From Photorhabdus thracensis (lineage in GTDB: Bacteria; Pseudomonadota; Gammaproteobacteria; Enterobacterales; Enterobacteriaceae), in assembly GCF_001010285.1 (NCBI RefSeq), contig NZ_CP011104.1, positions 1-64,000 on the forward strand: a DNA stretch of 64,000 bases, written 5' to 3'. The stretch's first letter is position 1. Each line of letters starts with the position of its first letter. The notes under the pieces were generated by a model. The model ran no database searches. It was given only the letters and a program-made list of their open reading frames with translations, and was not told where the DNA came from. The translations under genes were made by a program, and so were the position numbers. Shown here one piece after another: positions 58,245-64,000 of the stretch.

Positions 58245-59156
58245 GTGAAACGACATATTTCTCTTGATCAGCTCGACTTCCGGCTACTCAATGTTTTTAT
58301 CACCATCTTTCGTGAACGACACGTGGGACGTGCCGCTGATACATTGGGGATGTCACAGCCGACTGTTTCAACACTGCTGGCCCGATTACGTCGAATTTCC
58401 GGTGATCCACTGTTTATTCGCAGTGCGCAAGGTATGCAACCTACTGTGCTGGCGCGTAATTGGGCTGAGCCAGTTGCATCAGCGCTGACCATGTTGGAAT
58501 CAGCGCTCAATGCCCCATCAGATTTTGATGCTGCAACATCCCAGCGTACTTTCAGTGTATACATGACAGATGTCGGCCAAATGCTCATGCTTAACCGACT
58601 AATATCCCGGATTGAGACAACAGCTCCCGGTATACGCATCCGGACGATCGGTACCTGGGAAGGTACCCTGGCAGATCAGCTTGATGACAGAAGCATTGAT
58701 ATTGCCTTTGGCTGGATCCCTCAACTTAAGGCACGTAAAACCAGTTCACTGTTATTTAAGGATAGATATGTGGGAGTACATGATGCTGCCACTGCGCCTG
58801 CGCTACACCGTTATGCAGTGGCTTATGTTCCCAATTCAGCTCATCAGATTGTGCCTGAACGTTTTCAATTGCACGGCATCAAACCTGTGATCACCGTGCC
58901 AAACTTCTTTATGTTGCCGGAAGTGCTTACAGGGACGTCTATCACAGCGGTTGTTCCAGAACGGCTGGTTCGTCTTCTATCCCAACAAAGGAGCACAGCA
59001 TTGCGCATTGTCGAACTCCCTTTCAAGTTGCCAATGATTAGCATCCGGGTACATTGGTCTGCTGGAACATGGCGAGATGAAGGTATTGACTGGCTGCGAA
59101 ACCAAATAATAGCAAGCGTCAATGACTATCCTCCTATTAAGGACTTTCCGCCTTGA
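58245..59156 (+). CDS. LysR-family transcriptional regulator
   Basis: 303 aa; GGGGGAAAA precedes the GTG start. The N-terminal winged helix DFRLLNVFITIFRERHVGRA and LGMSQPTVSTLLARLR is classic LysR, followed by a periplasmic-binding-like effector domain. NodD/PcpR-like subfamily features (PLFIRSAQGMQPT, DIAFGWIPQLKARKTSSLLF) suggest an aromatic or small-acid ligand. It is the only confident plus-strand gene here, divergent from the MFS exporter. Confidence 0.92.
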   Translation: MKRHISLDQLDFRLLNVFITIFRERHVGRAADTLGMSQPTVSTLLARLRRISGDPLFIRSAQGMQPTVLARNWAEPVASALTMLESALNAPSDFDAATSQRTFSVYMTDVGQMLMLNRLISRIETTAPGIRIRTIGTWEGTLADQLDDRSIDIAFGWIPQLKARKTSSLLFKDRYVGVHDAATAPALHRYAVAYVPNSAHQIVPERFQLHGIKPVITVPNFFMLPEVLTGTSITAVVPERLVRLLSQQRSTALRIVELPFKLPMISIRVHWSAGTWRDEGIDWLRNQIIASVNDYPPIKDFPP

Positions 59157-59327
59157 TAAAATTATTTCGAAAAGATATTAAATATTTATAAAGATAAATT
59201 AATTTTCAATTATCAAAAAGTTCACTTTGATAATTACCTGTGAAATAAGCTTTCTATTCTAATAATGAAAGGATGTCTCAATCTCAAATGTAACTTCTCA
59301 TATAAAAATCAATGAGAGGAAATGCAT

Positions 59328-59361
59328 TACCTGAAACTTTTATTATGGAAAGCTTCAGGTA
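59328..59361. terminator. Hairpin in the convergent gap
   Basis: TACCTGAAACTTT paired with AAAGCTTCAGGTA (one mismatch) around an 8-base loop, between the converging LysR and aminotransferase genes. Confidence 0.5.
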
Positions 59362-59375
59362 TGATAATAGAATTA

Positions 59376-59400
59376 AAGCAGGGCTATTAACGCCCTACTT
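59376..59400. terminator. Bidirectional terminator, LysR / aminotransferase
   Basis: AAAGCAGGGC paired with GCCCTACTTT (one mismatch) around a 5-base loop. It lies between the two convergent genes and has A/T-rich flanks both ways. The remaining sequence from 59157 to 59460 shows no gene. Confidence 0.6.
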
Positions 59401-59460
59401 TGTTATCGAGTTTTGGCTAAAATATATAATCAGACCAAATTTCGTGGATACTTTTTTATT

Positions 59461-60636
59461 TTATGGCATTAGCTGAACTAAACCATTGATTGCTTTTTCA
59501 AGATATTGACGAGGGCAACCCAGATTTATCCGGATAAATCCTTTTCCCCTGTCGCCAAAACTCCATCCCATTGAAACGACTATTTTGGCTTTTTGTAGTA
59601 AGACCCGTTGCAAGGTGTCATCATCCAAATCTAAATCGCGACAATCCAGCCAGGCCAGGTATGTACCTTCTGCTTTTGTCATTCGGCACCAAGGAACCGC
59701 AGACAAAGCCTGCTCGAACCAGCAACGGTTTTCCGCCAGGTAATGTTGTAGCTCATCAAGCCATACATCTCCGTGTTGATATGCTGCTGTAGCCGCAGTC
59801 ATAGATAGCGCATTGAATACATCCAGCCCATGCGCATTCAACCGATTGATAAAGGCACGTCGAAGTTCAGGATTGGGAATGATAAAATTTGATATACGGA
59901 GTGATGAAAGTCCAAATGCCTTACTTGTTGAGGTGGCGGCAATGACATTGCTATGCCATTCACTCCCCAGATGCAGTATTGAGGTAAATTTCCCCCACGG
60001 TAAAATTAAATCAGCCCAAATTTCATCAGAAATTACGGTCGTACCGTACCCTTTGCAGAGTGTCAATAGTCGGAGTAGTTCGTCACTATTCCAGCACCTA
60101 CCCGTAGGGTTGTGTGGATTACATAACAATAGCAGAGGCGGTTTATGTTGCTCCAACATGTGTTCCAGATGATTATAATCAATCTTATAACCTTCCATAC
60201 TTTCAAGAAGCGGGTTTTCAATCATCACCCTGCCATTCATAGTGATAATTTTGGCGAATGAACCATAATAGGGCCCTTGTACAATGACACCTTCCCCCGG
60301 TTTACTGAGCGTTTGTATCAGTAAAGCTAATCCAGGTATGACACCTTCTATCGACGTAAACCAATCACGGCATAAGGTCAATTTATGACGTCTTGAAAAC
60401 CAGTCTATTGCGGCCTGGTAATAATGATCGTCACGTTCGCTATAACCAAAAATACCGTGGTCAGCCCGGGAGTGGAGTGCTTGAAGGACTTCTTTTGAGC
60501 ATTGAAAATCGAAATCAGACACCCACATTGGAAGCAGGTCAGTCTTATCTAAGCGCAAGGAACGACCTAAAAAGTCCCACTTAATGGAGCTTGTATTGTG
60601 GCGATCGATTATCTGGTTGAAATCAGGCGATTTCAC
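59461..60636 (-). CDS. MalY/PatB-type PLP C-S lyase / aminotransferase
   Basis: 391 aa, fold-type I PLP enzyme. MWVSDFDFQCSKEVLQAL near residue 37 is the MalY/PatB N-terminal signature. LLLCNPHNPTGRCWNSDEL, VISDEIWADLILPWGKFT and the PLP lysine in ATSTSKAFGLSSLRIS are present, and GFIRINLGCPRQYLEKAI closes the domain. Such enzymes cleave cystathionine and other beta-thio amino acids. The start overlaps the NhaC stop by 14 bases, so the two genes are translationally coupled. Confidence 0.88.
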   Translation of the reverse strand: MKSPDFNQIIDRHNTSSIKWDFLGRSLRLDKTDLLPMWVSDFDFQCSKEVLQALHSRADHGIFGYSERDDHYYQAAIDWFSRRHKLTLCRDWFTSIEGVIPGLALLIQTLSKPGEGVIVQGPYYGSFAKIITMNGRVMIENPLLESMEGYKIDYNHLEHMLEQHKPPLLLLCNPHNPTGRCWNSDELLRLLTLCKGYGTTVISDEIWADLILPWGKFTSILHLGSEWHSNVIAATSTSKAFGLSSLRISNFIIPNPELRRAFINRLNAHGLDVFNALSMTAATAAYQHGDVWLDELQHYLAENRCWFEQALSAVPWCRMTKAEGTYLAWLDCRDLDLDDDTLQRVLLQKAKIVVSMGWSFGDRGKGFIRINLGCPRQYLEKAINGLVQLMP

Positions 60637-62078
60637 GTTGGGTTTCCTTTTTATTCAGGGAATTTTCCGGTGTGATCCTTGCAATACCAAAACCGGTAAA
60701 GCCGTAGATAAGAGCCAGGAAGACGGCAGCATAGCACTGGATAGCCCAGGGCAGTAGCTCAAGCGTGCTGACACCTAATGTAGTCGCCATATAAATGCCG
60801 GCAGCAGTCCAAGGGATCAACGGCTCTATGACGGTACAGCCATCTTCTATCGTTCGTGACAGGTTTTTATTATCCAGTCCCATGCGACAATAAGCCCCTT
60901 TGAACAGCTCCGCCGGGATAAGGAGAGCCAACTTTCCGTTGCAGGTGGCGCCCGTTACCAGAATAGTTGTTGCCAAAGTTGCAGCGATAAGTTGCCCGGT
61001 TGTGTGAACAACCTGTAGAAGCCGGTTAATGATGCAGGTCAAGGCGCCAGTGAGTGCTAAAGCGCCGGCGAACGCGAATGCACAAAATGCAAGCAGGATA
61101 GTACTCATCATCGATAACATCCCCCCCCCCGATTGAGCAGACGGGGAACATCGCTAACGGCTCCGACGATGTTATGTCCCTGATCAAAGAACATTGAGAG
61201 ATTGAAGCCGTCTATCAACGCATTAAGGCCCTGTTTAAGGGTGAGCCCCTGGAAACCTATACCAAGTACAATAGCCAATGCACAAGCAGCCAGCATGACC
61301 GGAATCACCGGACGTTTTGTTATTGCTCCCCACAAAACCAGTATCGGTGGCAAAATTAACAATAAATTGAAGTGATACAGGCTTTCAAGTGATTGAATAA
61401 TTTCTGTGACTTTTTCAGGTGTTGCCACGCTACCTGTTAAGCTTGTATGACCCGCAATAAAATAAACAATAGCGGCTAAAACAAAACCCGGAATAGTGGT
61501 ATACATCAAATGTTGCACATGGCTGTAAAGATCAGTATCAGCAACGATGGCAGCGAAGTTAGTCGAGTCAGATAACGGTGAAATTTTATCACCGAAATAT
61601 GCGCCTGAAACCACCGCGCCCGCCGCTGCCGCCAAAGACACATCAAGGCCAGCGGCGACTCCCATCAGAGCAACGCCCGCTGTTCCGGCTGCCCCCATGA
61701 CGTACCGGTACAAACTGAGATAACGCTTGTGATAAAGAAAGCCGCAATCAGTATGTATTGAGGGCTAATCAGTTTTAACCCCCAATACATCATATAAGGT
61801 ATGGTTCCGCTGAACATCCAGGTCCCAATTAACCCACCTACGCAAATCAGTATCATCATCACCGGCATCGCCTTGGCGAGCTTTGCTACAATCGCATCAA
61901 TGATGTCATTCCAACGATAACCTTGCCAATATGCCAAGGCTGCTGTTATTCCTGCTGATATGAGCAATAAAGATTCAATGCGTAAATTCAGTTGACCATA
62001 CCCAATCACCAACAGTAAAAGCATTGCGGCGATTGGCAGTATAGCGAGTCCCAAATTAAGCTTTTTCTTATCATCCAT
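60623..62078 (-). pseudogene. NhaC-family Na+/H+ antiporter, frameshifted at two G-runs
   Basis: The intact protein would be about 485 aa with many membrane helices. Frame 1 covers MDDKKKLNLGLAILPIAAML to CTGTSWG. Frame 2 covers AAGTAGVALMGVAAGLDVSL, ISPLSDSTNFAA and VPRLLNRGG. Frame 3 covers MLSMMSTILLAFCAFAFAG to the stop. The first break is in a coding-strand G5 at about 61693-61697, where G6 would restore TSWGAAGTAG. The second is a G10 run at 61121-61130, where 8 or 11 would restore LNRGGMLSMM. NhaC relatives exchange Na+ for H+ or small organic acids. It is coupled to the PatB-type gene and sits downstream of a LacI-type regulator. Confidence 0.85.
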
Positions 62079-62160
62079 ATAAAAACTCCAGTTTCAGATA
62101 GATTGTTGAAATAGAATAATGAATTTATTTCGAATGAGATGTAACAGAGATTACTTTTTT

Positions 62161-62176
62161 ATGTAACTGGTTTCAT
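62161..62176. promoter_or_regulatory. Candidate LacI-family operator
   Basis: ATGTAACTGGTTTCAT is a 16-bp palindrome with one mismatched pair and a central TG, the form bound by LacI/GalR proteins. It lies 83 bp before the NhaC start, just after the LacI-family gene, and would place nhaC and the PatB-type gene under that regulator. Confidence 0.5.
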
Positions 62177-62203
62177 GAGATGTGAAATATGAAATGCTTT
62201 TTA

Positions 62204-63205
62204 TTACCTTATCGGAAAAACGGAATCTCTGATGACAAGTTCGGCTGAAAACATATTCATTTGTGGCGTTATTTCTTTTTGGGCACTGAGCTGTAACGCC
62301 AGATTAGCCGCCTGCTGAGCCATTCGTTCTATTGGGTTATGTACGGTGGTTAAGGGGGGATAAAGATATCGGGCCGGGACAATATCATCAAACCCAACAA
62401 TCGACAGTTGTTCCGGTAATTTGATTTTCCGTTGATGTAAAGATCGCACCATACCGGCAGCCGTGACATCGTTAAATGTGACTGCCGCAGTAAAGTTGAT
62501 GCCGCTGTCTAAGAGCTTTTCTGCTGCCAATTCCCCACCTTTTTCGTTGAATGGAACACTAATAACCCAATCGCCTGGTACGGTGATACCCGCATGAGTC
62601 ATTGCAGCATGATATCCCTCCAGACGGAGCCTTCTATTATCAATCGGTAGATCTGCTGTTACACAAGCAATTTTTCGATGACCGTTTTGCAGAAGATAGT
62701 GGGTAGCAGCCTGAGAAGCACTGACATTATCTAACCAAATGCACCGGTTGGCGATGGCAGGGAAATATCGATTGATAATCACCAATCCTGGTGTATGCGC
62801 CGCATAACGTAATACGTCTACATCACTCATCGTACTAACATGCGCGACTATGGCTTCACATCCCTGGTTAATTAAAAAATCTAAGGCAGATTTCTCAAGT
62901 TCAGCTTGATATCCTCCACTACAAACCATCAACTTTACTTCTTCCTGCCTGGCAATTTTTTCAACCCCGCGTGCCAAAAGGGAAAAAAAAGGATCCGCCA
63001 GATTGCCAGTGAGTAAACCCAACATATTCCCGCATCGTTTTGCCAGGGCAAGTGCAGCAAAATTACGGCGATAATTGAGTTCACGCATAGCTTTTTCTAC
63101 ACGCTCACGAGTGCCTGGTTCGACATAAGCCGTGTTGTTGATAACGCGGCTGACAGTGGCTACCGATACTCCAGCTTGATACGCTACGTCTTTCATAGTG
63201 GTCAT
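62204..63205 (-). CDS. LacI/GalR-family transcriptional repressor
   Basis: 333 aa. The N-terminal helix-turn-helix MKDVAYQAGVSVATVSRVIN and hinge region ALAKRCGNMLGLL are classic, followed by a periplasmic-binding-protein-like sensor (NGHRKIACVTADLPIDNRRL, then LSIVGFDDIVPARYLYPPLT). It resembles GalR/GalS in layout. By position it should control the antiporter/aminotransferase pair, which has a matching palindrome upstream. Confidence 0.92.
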   Translation of the reverse strand: MTTMKDVAYQAGVSVATVSRVINNTAYVEPGTRERVEKAMRELNYRRNFAALALAKRCGNMLGLLTGNLADPFFSLLARGVEKIARQEEVKLMVCSGGYQAELEKSALDFLINQGCEAIVAHVSTMSDVDVLRYAAHTPGLVIINRYFPAIANRCIWLDNVSASQAATHYLLQNGHRKIACVTADLPIDNRRLRLEGYHAAMTHAGITVPGDWVISVPFNEKGGELAAEKLLDSGINFTAAVTFNDVTAAGMVRSLHQRKIKLPEQLSIVGFDDIVPARYLYPPLTTVHNPIERMAQQAANLALQLSAQKEITPQMNMFSAELVIRDSVFPIR

Positions 63206-63386
63206 GCTCCCTCCTCAGCAGTTATATAAAATAAATCATATCTCAATGAATAGAATAAGAGCAGTTGGGAATACGAATTGGGTTTTCAATATACCCACGA
63301 TAAAACGCTTAACAACCCAATCTACGACCTGGTTTTGAAAACCAGCTATGAAGCTGATTTACGTCACGGATTTATTCAGTGTCATA

Positions 63387-63417
63387 TTCTGTCACCTACC
63401 CTGATTAAGTGACAGAA
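63387..63417. repeat. Perfect 9-bp inverted repeat between luxR- and lacI-type genes
   Basis: TTCTGTCAC and GTGACAGAA separated by 13 bases, in the 235-bp gap upstream of the LacI-type gene and 24 bp beyond the LuxR-type stop. There is no U-run, so an operator or transcript end is equally possible. Confidence 0.5.
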
Positions 63418-63440
63418 CATATGGAACACAAGGATCATTC

Positions 63441-64000
63441 TTAATCCAACAAGAAATGGTTCATAGATTTAAAGTATTTTGGTGGAATATAGAGATCATA
63501 ATTATTTTCTTCGAAAAATAGTTTCAATTCAATAATTGATCTGATTGATAATTTCTCATAGATACTTTCGAAATACTTTTCCACGGTACGGCATGAAATT
63601 TTCATTTCATTAGCAATGCATTGACTACTGATGCCACGGCAGAATAAAAAGATTACTGTCCATTCTTTTTCTGTCAATATATTATTAGGCGGTCTAAGCT
63701 TAACAGATATAATTGTATCATTTTTAATATAATGATGTACTGAAAAATGATTGATTTCTTTAATGTGACAAATTATGCCAATACATTGATTATTTTCATT
63801 CATTAACGGGTATTTTTCACAAAAATAGGGTTTAAGTTGTTGACTATTGCTTTGAAGATGAGCCCCAATAGATGATATTCGTTGCATAGTCTGTAAAACC
63901 TTACGCTCATGTTCTTCAAAAAGGTGAACAAGATGATTAAACGGTATCGGTAATTCTTTGGCCGTATATCCCGTGACATTAACGTGTTCAGGTAACTTAT
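63441..64000 (-). CDS. LuxR-type regulator with PAS-like sensor, 5' end off the window
   Basis: The frame stays open to the right edge. The visible N-terminal part (YTAKELPIPFNHLVHLFEEH, then YFCEKYPLMNENNQCIGIIC) looks like the end of a PAS4-type sensor. The C-terminal domain is a LuxR helix-turn-helix: LTEKEWTVIFLFCRGISSQC, then IANEMKISCRTVEKYFESIY. This matches the PAS4-LuxR solos common in Xenorhabdus and Photorhabdus, which lack a partner synthase and answer host or endogenous signals. It is incomplete; the true start lies beyond 64000. Confidence 0.8.
   Translation of the reverse strand, partial: KLPEHVNVTGYTAKELPIPFNHLVHLFEEHERKVLQTMQRISSIGAHLQSNSQQLKPYFCEKYPLMNENNQCIGIICHIKEINHFSVHHYIKNDTIISVKLRPPNNILTEKEWTVIFLFCRGISSQCIANEMKISCRTVEKYFESIYEKLSIRSIIELKLFFEENNYDLYIPPKYFKSMNHFLLD

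Noticed and set aside
1-64000. CRISPR arrays, tRNA or rRNA genes, intact insertion sequences or integrases
   Set aside because: No regularly spaced repeats, no cloverleaf-type sequence and no transposase or integrase motifs were seen on reading.

Overview
The window looks like chromosome from an entomopathogenic member of the Morganellaceae (Xenorhabdus or Photorhabdus). This is inferred from an enterobacterial-type T6SS, a very large NRPS of the type these genera carry, an E. coli-ordered ast operon, a LuxR 'solo' with a PAS-like sensor, and moderate-GC genes separated by very AT-rich spacers. I cannot resolve genus or species without a search. Almost every gene lies on the minus strand; the LysR regulator at 58.2 kb is the only confident plus-strand gene. 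I see no rRNA, tRNA, CRISPR array or intact insertion sequence.

1-18.5 kb is a T6SS operon read right to left: tssB, tssC, tssK, tssL, an OmpA-domain envelope protein, hcp, tssH (clpV), vgrG, a DUF4123 adaptor, two tandem DUF3304-like (lipo)proteins, a Tle1-type phospholipase effector, a PAAR tip protein, an unrecognised membrane protein, and tssM running off the left edge. The structural genes are intact. The effector, the unrecognised gene and tssM are each broken by several frameshifts; those I could trace sit in short homopolymers, so they are either very recent decay or sequence error.

18.5-23 kb is an AT-rich accessory stretch. It holds a three-part cassette (one or two tiny peptide ORFs, an unrecognised 273-aa protein, a SAM methyltransferase) and a secreted cysteine-rich protein with weak ADP-ribosyltransferase-like features. 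23-30.8 kb is the arginine succinyltransferase operon astCADBE followed by a CycA-type permease and a clear terminator, with an ARG-box-like site upstream.

31.6-47.9 kb is one 5436-aa five-module NRPS ending in a thioesterase. Modules 2 and 3 read as valine. Modules 1 and 4 share an unusual pocket with an acidic residue. 49.4-56.3 kb is a six-gene operon: a cupin/heme-oxygenase-like diiron fusion, a Rieske dioxygenase alpha and beta pair, a class III CoA-transferase, a TauD-type dioxygenase and an aromatic-acid-type MFS carrier. It has no electron-transfer gene of its own.

The most striking structural observation is that this operon sits between a decayed copy of the NRPS 3' end (49.1-49.4 kb, with its own copy of the NRPS downstream palindrome) and a second copy of the leader region found upstream of the NRPS (48.7-49.0 kb versus 56.35-56.6 kb). 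This suggests two tandem NRPS genes once stood here and the body of one was replaced by the oxygenase operon.

56.8-64 kb holds an MFS exporter divergent from a LysR regulator, a MalY/PatB-type aminotransferase translationally coupled to an NhaC antiporter gene broken at two G-runs (one of them G10), a GalR-like LacI-family regulator with a plausible operator, and the 3' part of a LuxR-type regulator running off the right edge.
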